DNA of 64,000 nucleotides from contig NZ_FNRD01000008.1 in the NCBI RefSeq assembly GCF_900107635.1, forward strand, positions 124,001 through 188,000, given 5' to 3'. Of this stretch, positions 17,015-26,177 are shown piece by piece; the first letter of the stretch is position 1, and the number at the start of each line of letters is the position of its first letter. Source of the DNA: Flavobacterium gillisiae (GTDB taxonomy: Bacteria; Bacteroidota; Bacteroidia; Flavobacteriales; Flavobacteriaceae). The notes below the pieces were generated by a model. It was given only the letters and a program-made list of their open reading frames with translations, was not told where the DNA came from and did no database searches. The position numbers and the translations under genes are program-made.

Positions 17015-17197
17015 TTATTTAATTTCTTTGTGAACAGTTACACGTTTCAAAACTGGATTAAATTTCTTAATCTCTAATCTATCAGGTGTATTTTTTTTGT
17101 TCTTCGTTGTTATGTATCTTGAAGTTCCTGCCACACCACTTGTTTTGTGCTCAGTACATTCTAAAATTACCTGGATTCTATTACCTTTCTTTGCCAT
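17015..17197 (-). CDS. rpmG: 50S ribosomal protein L33
   Basis: 60 aa, normal length. It shows the L33 pattern [17 protein letters not shown], then [20 protein letters not shown]. Only one cysteine of the zinc-ribbon pairs is kept, so this is the zinc-free (C-minus) form. It lies 29 nt after rpmB and 75 nt before the DUF4295 gene. Confidence 0.97.
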   Translation of the reverse strand: MAKKGNRIQVILECTEHKTSGVAGTSRYITTKNKKNTPDRLEIKKFNPVLKRVTVHKEIK

Positions 17198-17226
17198 CTT
17201 GCTATTTTTTTTTTAGAATTTAAAGA

Positions 17227-17463
17227 TTATTTAATAAATCCTTGTGCTTGAGCTTTTTTCAAAACTGCAGCAATTCCATTTTTATTAATTGTTTTTACCG
17301 TAGATGCTGCTACTCTAAGAGTAATCCATCTATCTTCTTCTGGAAGATAAAAACGCTTTTTCACTAAGTTAACAGAAAATTTTCTCTTAGTTTTATTCAT
17401 AGCGTGAGAAACGTTATTTCCTACCATCGCTCTTTTACCTGTAAGGTCACAAACTCTTGACAT
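17227..17463 (-). CDS. rpmB: 50S ribosomal protein L28
   Basis: 78 aa. It begins [21 protein letters not shown] and continues [21 protein letters not shown], as expected for L28. It has a cysteine at residue 5 but not the full zinc set. It is the first gene of the rpmB-rpmG-DUF4295 operon. A sequence close to a -7 box (TTTCTTTG on the minus strand) lies just upstream. Confidence 0.97.
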   Translation of the reverse strand: MSRVCDLTGKRAMVGNNVSHAMNKTKRKFSVNLVKKRFYLPEEDRWITLRVAASTVKTINKNGIAAVLKKAQAQGFIK

Positions 17464-17535
17464 TATGCTTATCTTTTATCGTTATTCAAAATCAGGGTGC
17501 AAAGAAAAGAAAAATAAACCTATAAACCAACAAAA

Positions 17536-18789
17536 TTATAGGACATTTTTAAAAATTTCTTTCTTCAATAACTCTAAACTTTTAATCACCGCTCTATCTA
17601 TCACTTTCTCACGGGGTTGGCCAAAATTATATTCTTCGACAATAACTTCATTTGGCGTTGCCAAAGCGATAAAGACAGTCCCAATTTCGGCATTTTCATC
17701 TCCTTTTGTCGGACCAGCGTTCCCAGTTGTCGCAATCGCATAATCAGTATTCATAATTTCTTTTACCCGCAAAGCCATCGCCGAAGCCACTTCTTTACTT
17801 ACTACAGAAAACTCTTTTATCAAGCTCTCAGGAATCCCTAGCACGTCTGTTTTAACCTCCGTAGCATAAGAAACGACACTGCCCTTAAAATACGCAGAAG
17901 CACCCGCTATCGAAGTTAATATCGATGCAATCGCACCTCCGGTACAACTTTCAGCAGTAGCCAGTGTTTTTTGTTGTTGTTTCAACATCTTTCCCACTAA
18001 GAACTCGATTGTTTCCTCCTCCTCAAAACCAACTATTATATCATTTATAATCGCATCTAAAGAACTAACATATTGCTCCAATGCATTTTCTAATAGTTCT
18101 TTGTTCGTACCTCTCGCGGAAAGACGCAAACGAACTTTTCCAGGACTCGGTAAATAAGCCAGCTTCAAAAACTCCGGAAGACTGTTTTCCCAATCTTCAA
18201 TCCGTTCTGCAACCATACTCTCTCCTTGCCCGTAAGTAAGAATTGTTTTATGAATAATATAGGGGCGACTGTACTCTCGCACCACCTTAGGAATTATTTC
18301 ACTTTCCACCAGATATTTCATTTCATAAGGTACGCCCGGCAGCGAAATAAAAACAGTGTTCTCTTTTTTCATCCACATTCCTGGGGCGGTTCCCACCGCA
18401 TTGTGCAACACAGTACATTTTGAAGGAACTAACGCCTGATCTTTGTTAATTTGAGTAATCGCTCGTTTATAGAAACCTTCGATCATCTCCGTAACATGTA
18501 CCAAAACAGACTGATTTACAACTAATTCATCTTCAAAATAATCACAAAAGGTCTTTTTAGTAACATCATCTTTTGTAGGCCCTAGACCTCCAGTAATAAT
18601 CACTAAATCTACCGTATTTTGAAGGGTTGAAAACGTATCCAGAATATGCTGTTTATCGTCGCTAATCGAAATCATTTCGCTTATTTCGACTCCAATTCTA
18701 TCTAATGATTTGGCTATAAAAGCCGAATTCGTATCAACAATTTGCCCAATTAAAATTTCATCGCCTATAGTAACTATGGTTGCTTTCAT
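17536..18789 (-). CDS. cinA: CinA-family protein (competence/damage-inducible protein A)
   Basis: 417 aa, normal full length. The N-terminal MoCF-biosynthesis domain has [20 protein letters not shown] and [13 protein letters not shown]. The C-terminal CinA domain has [36 protein letters not shown] and ATTGNAGP. Known activities of the family are NMN deamidation (C-terminal) and ADP-ribose pyrophosphatase (N-terminal), so NAD recycling is the safest role. It is on the same strand as rpmB downstream, with a gap of 72 nt. Confidence 0.94.
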   Translation of the reverse strand: MKATIVTIGDEILIGQIVDTNSAFIAKSLDRIGVEISEMISISDDKQHILDTFSTLQNTVDLVIITGGLGPTKDDVTKKTFCDYFEDELVVNQSVLVHVTEMIEGFYKRAITQINKDQALVPSKCTVLHNAVGTAPGMWMKKENTVFISLPGVPYEMKYLVESEIIPKVVREYSRPYIIHKTILTYGQGESMVAERIEDWENSLPEFLKLAYLPSPGKVRLRLSARGTNKELLENALEQYVSSLDAIINDIIVGFEEEETIEFLVGKMLKQQQKTLATAESCTGGAIASILTSIAGASAYFKGSVVSYATEVKTDVLGIPESLIKEFSVVSKEVASAMALRVKEIMNTDYAIATTGNAGPTKGDENAEIGTVFIALATPNEVIVEEYNFGQPREKVIDRAVIKSLELLKKEIFKNVL

Positions 18790-18824
18790 TTTTTTGATAT
18801 GGATTTAGGATTTGCTTTATACCT

Positions 18825-18861
18825 AAAATTCAACATCCAAATAATTTGAATGTTGAATTTT
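18825..18861 (-). terminator. Hairpin after the HPt gene
   Basis: 12-bp perfect stem AAAATTCAACAT / ATGTTGAATTTT; the loop can pair further (CAAAT with ATTTG). It lies between the HPt gene and cinA. Confidence 0.7.
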
Positions 18862-18891
18862 AGCGTTTAAAAAATAAGGGTTGATAGTACT

Positions 18892-19236
18892 TTACAGATC
18901 AAAATCCTTTTTTATTTCTTTGATTGCATCTTTAACCTGAGACTTTATGCTCTTAAAAGTATGATCTATATCTTTTCTTTTTCCTTCAATTTTCGTCCAT
19001 GCTTCCACTTGAAGAATTTCTTCAAAGGCAACATTTAACCCAAGTAAGTCTAGAGTTGGTTTAATTTTATGTGCATAAGCATAGGCATGCTTATGATCTT
19101 TCTTTTTAATTCCTTCTTTGATTTGAGATAAATCCTCTGGAACTTCAGTAACGAACAACGTTAGAATTTCATTTACAAATTCCGGGTCATTATCTGAAAG
19201 TGCGTACACTTTTGCAAGGTTGTAGTTTAAAGCCAT
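18892..19236 (-). CDS. Orphan HPt phosphotransfer protein
   Basis: 114 aa. A single four-helix HPt domain with the phosphoacceptor histidine at residue 56 in YAHKIKPTLDLLG. It would relay phosphate between a hybrid histidine kinase and a response regulator in the cytoplasm, but no such gene is next to it. Its ATG shares one base with the stop codon of the upstream FAH-family gene (TAATG), so translation is probably coupled, although the two have no evident functional link. Confidence 0.88.
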   Translation of the reverse strand: MALNYNLAKVYALSDNDPEFVNEILTLFVTEVPEDLSQIKEGIKKKDHKHAYAYAHKIKPTLDLLGLNVAFEEILQVEAWTKIEGKRKDIDHTFKSIKSQVKDAIKEIKKDFDL

Positions 19237-19847
19237 TATTTTACTTGTATTCTAAATAGTTTCTGTCCCTCTAAAAATCCCTCCAATACGTCGTCTGGTT
19301 TCACAGCAGCAACCCCTTCAGGTGTTCCCGTAAAAATAATATCTCCTATTTTTAATGTAAAAAACTGAGAAACATACGAAATAAGCTCATCAATTTTCCA
19401 CAACATATAGCTAGAATTACTGATTTGAACTGTTTTACCGTTATTGGTTAACTCAAAAGTAAGATTTTCTAACGAACTAAATCGCTCTTTTTGTAAAAAA
19501 TCTCCAATTACAGCAGAACCGTCAAATGCTTTGGCTTTTTCCCAAGGTAAACCTTTAGCTTTTAGCTTAGCTTGTAAGTCTCTAGCGGTAAAATCAATAC
19601 CTACACTAATCTCCTCATAATACTTATGAGCAAACTTAGGTTCTATGTATTTCCCAACCTTATTTATTTTAACAATAATTTCGATTTCATGATGAATATC
19701 TTCCGAAAATTCAGGAATCACAAAAGGATGCTGCTTTAATAAAATCGCCGAATCAGGCTTCATAAAAATAACAGGCTCCGTAGGCCGCTCATTCTGCAAT
19801 TCTTCTATGTGGTTAGCATAATTTCTACCAATACAGATTATTTTCAT
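19236..19847 (-). CDS. Fumarylacetoacetate hydrolase-family protein
   Basis: 203 aa, the short FAHD1-like form. It starts MKIICIGRNYANHIEEL. Metal ligands are in HHEIEIIVKI and GIDFTARDLQ, followed by the lysine-rich LPWEKAKAFDGSAVIGDF. The closing motif GDIIFTGTPEGVAAVKPDD is diagnostic. Family members are Mg-dependent acylpyruvate hydrolases or oxaloacetate decarboxylases; the exact substrate cannot be read from sequence. It is overlapped by the HPt gene downstream. Confidence 0.9.
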   Translation of the reverse strand: MKIICIGRNYANHIEELQNERPTEPVIFMKPDSAILLKQHPFVIPEFSEDIHHEIEIIVKINKVGKYIEPKFAHKYYEEISVGIDFTARDLQAKLKAKGLPWEKAKAFDGSAVIGDFLQKERFSSLENLTFELTNNGKTVQISNSSYMLWKIDELISYVSQFFTLKIGDIIFTGTPEGVAAVKPDDVLEGFLEGQKLFRIQVK

Positions 19848-19857
19848 TTCTTTATAG

Positions 19858-19917
19858 TGAATAGTAAATAGTAATTAGTAAATAGTCTATTTCACTATTC
19901 ACTAATTACTAATTACT
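19858..19917. repeat. AGTGAATAGT / AGTAATTAGT AT-rich repeat cluster
   Basis: About 60 bp made of repeated units such as TAGTGAATAGT, AGTAATTAGT and, in reverse sense, ACTATTCACTAATTACT. The two halves can pair with each other. It fills the gap between the exonuclease and FAH genes. Confidence 0.55.
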
Positions 19918-20690
19918 TAGTTTTTAGTATTCAGTTTTCTAAGTTTAATCGCCGTCAAGACCTTTTTAGTATACAAAGGAAAATCTGCATTTTGAATCCA
20001 ACTAAAATAGCCCGGTTCTGTTTCTAAAATTTTATCCACTTTTACTCCTTTGTGTTTTCCAAAAGCAAAAATTTCTTCATCGTCTTTATCAAATGCTATC
20101 ATTCCTGCAAAATCAGCAATTTTCTTTCTTGTCGAAAACTCCGACAATGCTTTCATGTCATTCTGTAAATCTGGATAGCGTTCTAACTGGGCTTTTAATA
20201 TTTCATAAGTCGCCATAGTATCCGCTTCTGCGGAATGCGCATTTTCTAAACTTTGTCCACAATAGAATTTTAACGCCGCACTTAACGTTCGTTCTTCTTT
20301 TTTATGAAAAATCGTTTGAACATCAACTGAGACACTATTTTTCATATCAAAATCAACTCCTGCACGAAGCAATTCTTCCGCCAGCAAAGGAATATCAAAA
20401 CGATCAGAGTTAAATCCAGCCAAATCACAGTCTTTTATCATATTATGAACCTGTGAAGCCAACTCGTTAAAAGTAGGTTCATTCGCTACTTTTTCATCCG
20501 TGATTCCATGTACCGCAGTTGTTTGCGCCGGAATTGGAATTGTCGGATTCACTAACCATGTTTTACTTTCTTTATTTCCGTTAGGAAAAACTTTAAATAT
20601 TGATATTTCTACAATTCTGTCTTTTCCAACATCAATTCCAGTGGTTTCAAGGTCAAAAAAGCAAATTGGTTTATTAAGTTTAAGTTCCAT
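19917..20690 (-). CDS. DEDDh 3'-5' exonuclease (DnaQ-like)
   Basis: 257 aa. Exo I is CFFDLETTGIDVGKDRIVEI, with the two acidic residues of DxE. Exo II is GFNSDRFDIPLLAEEL, and Exo III is ENAHSAEADTMATYEIL, with H and D as in DEDDh enzymes. The C-terminal FAFGKHKGVKVDKIL with YFSWIQNADFP is an extra domain found in related stand-alone exonucleases. The role may be proofreading-like trimming or RNA or DNA turnover; it is not part of a polymerase gene here. Confidence 0.9.
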   Translation of the reverse strand: MELKLNKPICFFDLETTGIDVGKDRIVEISIFKVFPNGNKESKTWLVNPTIPIPAQTTAVHGITDEKVANEPTFNELASQVHNMIKDCDLAGFNSDRFDIPLLAEELLRAGVDFDMKNSVSVDVQTIFHKKEERTLSAALKFYCGQSLENAHSAEADTMATYEILKAQLERYPDLQNDMKALSEFSTRKKIADFAGMIAFDKDDEEIFAFGKHKGVKVDKILETEPGYFSWIQNADFPLYTKKVLTAIKLRKLNTKN

Positions 20691-20812
20691 TTTTTGTTTT
20701 TATTATCATACAAATGTAAATTTTAAAGCTGAGTTTCACCAATTATCAAGCATTAATTTCTTCCAAAAAAACAAAGCTTTTTAATGCGGCAAACTATTCC
20801 TAAAAAACAAAA

Positions 20813-20839
20813 CCCAACAAATTTAAAAAATCTGTTGGG
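20813..20839 (-). terminator. Terminator after the E2 gene
   Basis: CCCAACA / TGTTGGG stem with AT-rich loop, 25 nt after the E2 stop on the minus strand. Confidence 0.65.
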
Positions 20840-20863
20840 CTCTATTATCTATTTATTTAAATA

Positions 20864-22174
20864 TTAAATATCTCTATTCACATCAAATGCTTCTAGGTAT
20901 TCAGCAACTCGTTTTACAAACCCACCTCCTAGCGCTCCATCTACAACACGATGGTCATAACTGTGAGAAAGGAACATTTTTTGACGAATTCCAATAAAAT
21001 CACCTTCTGGCGTTTCTATAACTGCCGGTACTTTTCTAATTGCTCCAAGAGCTAATATACCAACTTGTGGTTGATTCAAAATAGGCGTACCAAAAACACT
21101 CCCGAATGTCCCTACATTAGTAACCGTGTAAGTTCCGCCTTGTGTATCGTCCGGTTTCAATTTCCCTGCTTTAGCACGTCCACCAAGATCATTTACGGCT
21201 TTTGCCATACCCACCAAGTTCAATTGATCTGCATTTTTAATCACAGGAACAATTAAATTACCGTTAGGCAATGATGCAGCCATACCCAAGTTGATATTTT
21301 TCTTTTTGATGATGTAATCACCGTCTACAGAAATATTCAAACCTGGAAAATCTTTCAATGCTTTAGCCACCGCTTCCATGAATATTGGAGTATAGGTCAA
21401 CTTCTCCCCTTCTCTTTTTTCGAAAATATTTTTATTTTTTTCTCTCCATTTCACAATATTAGTCACATCCACTTCGATAAAAGACTGAACGTGTGCTGAA
21501 GTTTGTACTGAAGCAACCATATAACCCGCAATAAGCTTACGCATTCTGTCCATTTCAACAATTTCATCACCACCGTTTACAGAAACAGGAGCTTCTTTTT
21601 TCGCTACTGGAACTGCTGCTTGCGCAGCTTTTGGAGCTTCAACCGTTTTTGCCGGAGCAACAACAGCTTGACTTCCTTTATTTTTAACGTATTCTAAGAT
21701 ATCATTTTTAGTAACTCTACCGTCTTTTCCTGTTCCATTAATCTGTTCCAACTCATCTACAGAAACACCTTCTGCTGAAGCAATGTTTTTTACCAATGGA
21801 GAAAAGAACTTATCAGAATCAGAAAAATCAGCCGGTGTTGCAACGCTATCTTTAGCGGCATCAACGGTTTTTGTTACTTCGGCAACAGCCTCAGAAGTGG
21901 CAGCTGCTTTAACAACTGAAACCATCTCTCCACCTTCGGTTTCAATAATAGCAATGGTTTGACCCACTTGAACTAAATCATCTTTACCAAATAATTGCTC
22001 TACCAAAATACCTGAAACTTCACTAGGCACCTCACTGTCAACCTTATCAGTTGCAATTTCAAGTACCGCTTCATCCGCTTCAATTTTGTCGCCTACTTCT
22101 TTTAACCAGTTTGTAATGGTTGCTTCTGCGACACTTTCTCCCATTTTAGGAAGTTTTAATTCAAATTTTGCCAT
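20864..22174 (-). CDS. 2-oxo acid dehydrogenase E2 (lipoyl acyltransferase)
   Basis: 436 aa. One lipoyl domain with the modified lysine in EIATDKVDSEVPSE. A linker is rich in Ala, Thr and Val. The E3/E1-binding domain is FFSPLVKNIASAEGVSVDEL with GTGKDGRVTKNDIL. The catalytic domain ends in SHSYDHRVVDGALGGGF. It transfers the acyl group from lipoate to CoA. Single-lipoyl E2 proteins of this type in Bacteroidetes are most often annotated for the branched-chain complex, but pyruvate or 2-oxoglutarate are not excluded. No E1 or E3 gene is adjacent. Confidence 0.92.
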   Translation of the reverse strand: MAKFELKLPKMGESVAEATITNWLKEVGDKIEADEAVLEIATDKVDSEVPSEVSGILVEQLFGKDDLVQVGQTIAIIETEGGEMVSVVKAAATSEAVAEVTKTVDAAKDSVATPADFSDSDKFFSPLVKNIASAEGVSVDELEQINGTGKDGRVTKNDILEYVKNKGSQAVVAPAKTVEAPKAAQAAVPVAKKEAPVSVNGGDEIVEMDRMRKLIAGYMVASVQTSAHVQSFIEVDVTNIVKWREKNKNIFEKREGEKLTYTPIFMEAVAKALKDFPGLNISVDGDYIIKKKNINLGMAASLPNGNLIVPVIKNADQLNLVGMAKAVNDLGGRAKAGKLKPDDTQGGTYTVTNVGTFGSVFGTPILNQPQVGILALGAIRKVPAVIETPEGDFIGIRQKMFLSHSYDHRVVDGALGGGFVKRVAEYLEAFDVNRDI

Positions 22175-22258
22175 ATTGTTAACCTAAGAAGGCGTTTTTG
22201 TTTTCAGTTTGCGAAATTACTAAATATTTTAAATATAAATTACATTTAATGTAATTTA

Positions 22259-23422
22259 TCACTCTAATTTTATAATCGCTCCTCTTTCATTAGAATTATC
22301 ACTGCCGATTAAAAAAGCAGTGTTTTTTGGTAACACTTTAAAGGATAACCCCTTGTTTTTTAACGATTCTATAAAATTTATAATCTCTTTAAAAGAAATG
22401 CAATTATTATCTAACAACATTTCTGTCTTAGTTCCCAATGAAATCTTTGACGAAATTACCATTTTTTCTGTTTTCAAATCGTGAAAAACCACTTTTTTTT
22501 GAAGTTTTGACGCTATTTTGTTAATTAACTCATCACTAGAAGAATAAAATATATAAGACTGTGCTGTCTTTTTTTCTTTAGTTTGACCTTGAAACATTTT
22601 AATAAAAGAAAAAAAGATAATCCCTGCTTGCATAAAAGATGAGAACACCCGCGAAACCTTGAAGTGCTTTTTATAGAAAAACTCCATAGCCTCCCGAAAC
22701 CGTTTCATATAAACCCCATCCTTAACAGTGCTTTCTCCCTTATAATGTATTACTGTTGTTTCGTGATAATAATAATTAGATTTTCCTTTCAACAGCATTC
22801 TATAGGACAAATCTATGTCGTCTGAATACATGAAACAGTTCTCATCAAACCCTCCAATTTCCAGATACAAATCTCGCTTCATCAGCATAAAAGCGCCCAC
22901 CAGAATATCAACTTTCCCAGTTTCATTTTCCGATAGTTGCTGCGCATAGTATTTTCCAAGCAATTTCACTTTTGGAAATAACTTGTACAAGCCCATCATT
23001 TTTGTAAAGGCGACAAAAGGTGTAGGAACCCCTCTTTTACTCTCCGGTAGAAAATTCCCTGAGCCGTCGATAAGCTTTACTCCCACTACCCCTATGTCGT
23101 TTTGCCATTCGGCGAAAGCCAACACTTTTGCAAAGGTATCCTCTGCAACCACGGTATCAGGATTCAAGATGCAAATATATTTGCCCTGAGCGGCGGCAAC
23201 ACCTATATTATTCCCTTTTGGAAAACCAGAATTGTCTTTGTTTTCTATAAGTTTTACATTTGGAAAACGCTGCTTCATCATTTCGCAACTATCATCTTGC
23301 GAGTTGTTATCGACAACGATTATTTCGCCCTCAATATGCGCTAAAGCACTTTGTACACTTAAAACGCATAATTCTAAGAAATAGCGCACGTTATAGTTGA
23401 GGATGATTACTGACACTTGCAT
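22259..23422 (-). CDS. Family 2 glycosyltransferase
   Basis: 387 aa. GT-A fold start VSVIILNYNVRYFLELCV, donor site EIIVVDNNSQDDS, and ILNPDTVV in place of the DxD. Later motifs VGAFMLMKRDLYLEIGGFDE and SDDIDLSYRMLLKGK are typical of rhamnosyl-like WbbL relatives. A hydrophobic segment near 270 and a C-terminal region of about 90 residues beyond the core are unassigned. It probably makes surface polysaccharide. The conserved VSVIILNYN begins at residue 3, so the ATG at 23422 is fixed, and the promoter lies right against it. Confidence 0.9.
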   Translation of the reverse strand: MQVSVIILNYNVRYFLELCVLSVQSALAHIEGEIIVVDNNSQDDSCEMMKQRFPNVKLIENKDNSGFPKGNNIGVAAAQGKYICILNPDTVVAEDTFAKVLAFAEWQNDIGVVGVKLIDGSGNFLPESKRGVPTPFVAFTKMMGLYKLFPKVKLLGKYYAQQLSENETGKVDILVGAFMLMKRDLYLEIGGFDENCFMYSDDIDLSYRMLLKGKSNYYYHETTVIHYKGESTVKDGVYMKRFREAMEFFYKKHFKVSRVFSSFMQAGIIFFSFIKMFQGQTKEKKTAQSYIFYSSSDELINKIASKLQKKVVFHDLKTEKMVISSKISLGTKTEMLLDNNCISFKEIINFIESLKNKGLSFKVLPKNTAFLIGSDNSNERGAIIKLE

Positions 23423-23426
23423 GTCT

Positions 23427-23457
23427 CAAAGATATATTTTAAGATGTAAAATCACAA
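23427..23457 (-). promoter_or_regulatory. Promoter abutting the glycosyltransferase start
   Basis: Minus strand: TTG, 20-nt spacer, TATCTTTG (23434-23427), then only AGAC before the ATG. The predicted transcript would have almost no leader. Confidence 0.6.
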
Positions 23458-23545
23458 CGGTAAAGTAGAATACAGCAGCAATTGTCTAAATAAAACCTAA
23501 TGATTCAATCCCAATTCTAATTTTAATCCCGCGAATAAATTACTT

Positions 23546-24553
23546 TTGAAAAACAAAAGACCGCAACAAATCTATTCCAAGTCATTGAAAAAAGCATTTT
23601 TATTAGTATTCCTATTTTTGATCAGTCAAATGCATGCCCAAATTTCGGGCTGCACTGACCCGATGTCGAAAAACTTCAATCCTTCAGCAACTATAAATGA
23701 CGGTAGCTGCAGCTATAATTCGATAAAAGTAAAACCGAAGTACTCTGTGGAATTGTCAGCCGTACTGCACGAAACATCTGGTTTAGTATTTAGTGATAAT
23801 ATGATGTGGACGACTAATGACGATACAGACACTACTCTTTATGGAGTAGATACAAGCGGCGTGATTCAAAAGAGAATACCCCTTAAAAAAGTATTCAATA
23901 AGGATTGGGAAGAGATTACGCAAGACAGCAGTTATTTTTATATTGGCGACTTTGGAAATAATGTCTCGGGTAACAGAAAAGATCTGCATATTTTAAGAAT
24001 TGAAAAAAAATCTATTGAAGGGAATATTCAAAAAACTGATACCATTTCATTCTCCTATTCCAATCAGACTGATTTCACACAACTAAAATCCAACACGACT
24101 AATTTTGATTGCGAAGCCCTTGTTATCGTCGATGATAGCATCTATTTATTTACAAAACAATGGAAGCAAAAAAGAACGTCAGTATATACCATCCCTAAAA
24201 CTCCTGGTCAATATAATGCCCGCCTGAAAGAAACTTTCAACGTAAAAGGCTTGATTACTTCGGCTACAATTATACCCGACAAAAAACTGCTTGTCCTCAG
24301 CGGATATAGTAAAACGCTGTCTCCATTCGCCTATTTGTTTTATGATTATAACCGTTCAGATTTCTTTTCTGGCAATAAAAGAAAAATTAAAATAGCACTT
24401 CCGTTTCATCAAATCGAAGGTATTACTACCCAAAATGGTTTGCAATATTATCTAACCAATGAAAATTTTACAAGAAAACCATTTATAGCTGTACCACAAC
24501 AATTACATCACTTAGATCTAAGTCCATTTCTGTCGCAGTATCTTCAAAGATAA
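23546..24553 (+). CDS. Secreted protein with a Cys-paired DGSC motif
   Basis: 335 aa. No ATG fits the signal peptide; TTG at 23546 or 23585 is the likely start, and the hydrophobic segment FLLVFLFLISQMHAQ follows. The mature start is GCTDPMSKNFNPSATINDGS(C), a calcium-loop-like motif common in secreted Bacteroidetes proteins. The rest is a beta-propeller-like sequence (EITQDSSYFYIGDFGNNV, FDCEALVIVDDSIYLF, IEGITTQNGLQYYLTNE). The function is not known. The absence of a C-terminal sorting domain suggests it is not a T9SS cargo. Confidence 0.75.
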   Translation: MKNKRPQQIYSKSLKKAFLLVFLFLISQMHAQISGCTDPMSKNFNPSATINDGSCSYNSIKVKPKYSVELSAVLHETSGLVFSDNMMWTTNDDTDTTLYGVDTSGVIQKRIPLKKVFNKDWEEITQDSSYFYIGDFGNNVSGNRKDLHILRIEKKSIEGNIQKTDTISFSYSNQTDFTQLKSNTTNFDCEALVIVDDSIYLFTKQWKQKRTSVYTIPKTPGQYNARLKETFNVKGLITSATIIPDKKLLVLSGYSKTLSPFAYLFYDYNRSDFFSGNKRKIKIALPFHQIEGITTQNGLQYYLTNENFTRKPFIAVPQQLHHLDLSPFLSQYLQR

Positions 24554-24675
24554 TTTGAGTATAACTATTATTTTTTATGCTTCTCTATTATAAAAAAACA
24601 ATTTTCCAGAAAATATTCCACAATAATTACTTACATTTCTATCACTTACGAAGTCCTTTTAAACTAATAACATTC

Positions 24676-25947
24676 ATGAAAAATAACCTTGGATCGATCT
24701 CTTTACTTGTTGCCTTTGGAGGCCTAGTGCTTTTTGAAGCGCTGCTGCGTTTGGACATTCTCACTCATCAAGGATGGAAAATTGTCACAGCAGGTTTTGA
24801 GGCGGCAACTATCGGTGGATTTGCTGACTGGTTTGCGGTTAGTGCTTTGTTTCATGAAATCCCAATTCCCTTTGTACGTAAGCACACCAACATTATCGCC
24901 AAAAACCGAGAAAAACTGACAGAAGGAATAGTCGATTTGGTAACCAACAAATGGCTTTCTCCAGACGTTATTGCCGAAAAACTAAACGAAGTGGACTTAG
25001 CCAAAACTATTTTGGATTTCATCCAACAACCCAAACATCAGCAGAATGCAATTGGTTTAATTCAGAACATAGTTTTAAAATTAGCCAACGAATTAGACAA
25101 TCCAAAATTTGCAGATGCTTTGCAAAAAATACTAAGAGAACAGATTGTCAGTATAGATTTAGCTTCCCCATTGGGAACTTGGTTAGAAAAATCCATCAAA
25201 AATGGGGATCATCATCAAATATGGGAACTGATTATCGAGGAAAGCTCAAAATCCATTACTAATCCAGACACAAAAAAACTGCTTCTTTCTAAACTTAAAG
25301 ATGCAGCCGATGAATACTCCGACAAAGGTTTTTTCAAAAAAACAGCCTTGTTTTTAGCCGAAAAAAGTGGCGGAATAGATTTAAATCTTATCGCGGACGA
25401 GCTTCTCGAAAAAGCTAAAGAACTGATGATGGAAGCCAAAGCAGACGCTAATCACCCCATACGAACCAAGTTTGACGAATATATTCTTGGTTTTGCAGAA
25501 CAGCTGACCTCTGGCGATGAAAAATCAACTACGCTAATCCAGAATCTAAAAGAACGTGTTATGCAGCATGTGGAAGAAGAAAAAGTGATTCATACTCTTT
25601 TAAGTCGTTCCAAAGAAACTCTTGCAGCGCAGCTTGAAAATAATGAAACTCCATTGATGCAATTCTTAATTTCGAATCTAAATCGCATGTTAGCTGATTT
25701 GCAGCAGGATTTAGACGCTCAACAAAAAATAAACATTTGGATACGTGAAACCATTTCGGAAATGTTGGTAAAATTCCATAGTGAAATCGGGAATATGGTT
25801 CGCTCCAGCATGATGAAACTCAACAATAAAGAATTGGTCGAGCAAATCGAAGATAAAGTCGGCAATGATTTGCAATATATTCGCTTGAATGGTGCTGTTG
25901 TGGGTGGTTTAGTTGGTATTGTACTTGCTTTGCTTAAATTGCTTTAA
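24676..25947 (+). CDS. DUF445 membrane protein
   Basis: 423 aa from ATG at 24676. The frame extends upstream to 24577 but that part is not membrane-like and does not fit the family. The N-terminal membrane segment and motif GFEAATIGGFADWFAVSALF with PFVRKHTNII are typical of DUF445. The middle is a long charged helical region (about 60-390). A second membrane segment closes the protein (GAVVGGLVGIVLALLKLL). The two-end anchoring with a long helical middle suggests a structural role at the envelope. The function of the family is unknown. Confidence 0.85.
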   Translation: MKNNLGSISLLVAFGGLVLFEALLRLDILTHQGWKIVTAGFEAATIGGFADWFAVSALFHEIPIPFVRKHTNIIAKNREKLTEGIVDLVTNKWLSPDVIAEKLNEVDLAKTILDFIQQPKHQQNAIGLIQNIVLKLANELDNPKFADALQKILREQIVSIDLASPLGTWLEKSIKNGDHHQIWELIIEESSKSITNPDTKKLLLSKLKDAADEYSDKGFFKKTALFLAEKSGGIDLNLIADELLEKAKELMMEAKADANHPIRTKFDEYILGFAEQLTSGDEKSTTLIQNLKERVMQHVEEEKVIHTLLSRSKETLAAQLENNETPLMQFLISNLNRMLADLQQDLDAQQKINIWIRETISEMLVKFHSEIGNMVRSSMMKLNNKELVEQIEDKVGNDLQYIRLNGAVVGGLVGIVLALLKLL

Positions 25948-26070
25948 GTTAAGGCTCGAATGTTATACAACTGTCAACTATTCCCTACGAAGACTCATTT
26001 AACCAACTTAAAGTCGTTGAATTAGAGAAAGTTCTTCTTTCCAAATAATTTTAACCTAAAAATAATAAAC

Positions 26071-26078
26071 TACCTTTG
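26071..26078 (+). promoter_or_regulatory. -7 box for the ABC-F gene
   Basis: TACCTTTG fits TANNTTTG, about 100 nt before the start codon, leaving a leader that includes a GGTG / CACC hairpin around a T-run (26081-26094). Confidence 0.5.
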
Positions 26079-26177
26079 CACGGTGGTTTTTTTTTGGCAC
26101 CTGATAATTAGCTATTTAAGTAGCCTTTATACAGTAAAAAAAAGCCCTAATCATAACAAATACATCTCGTTACACGC

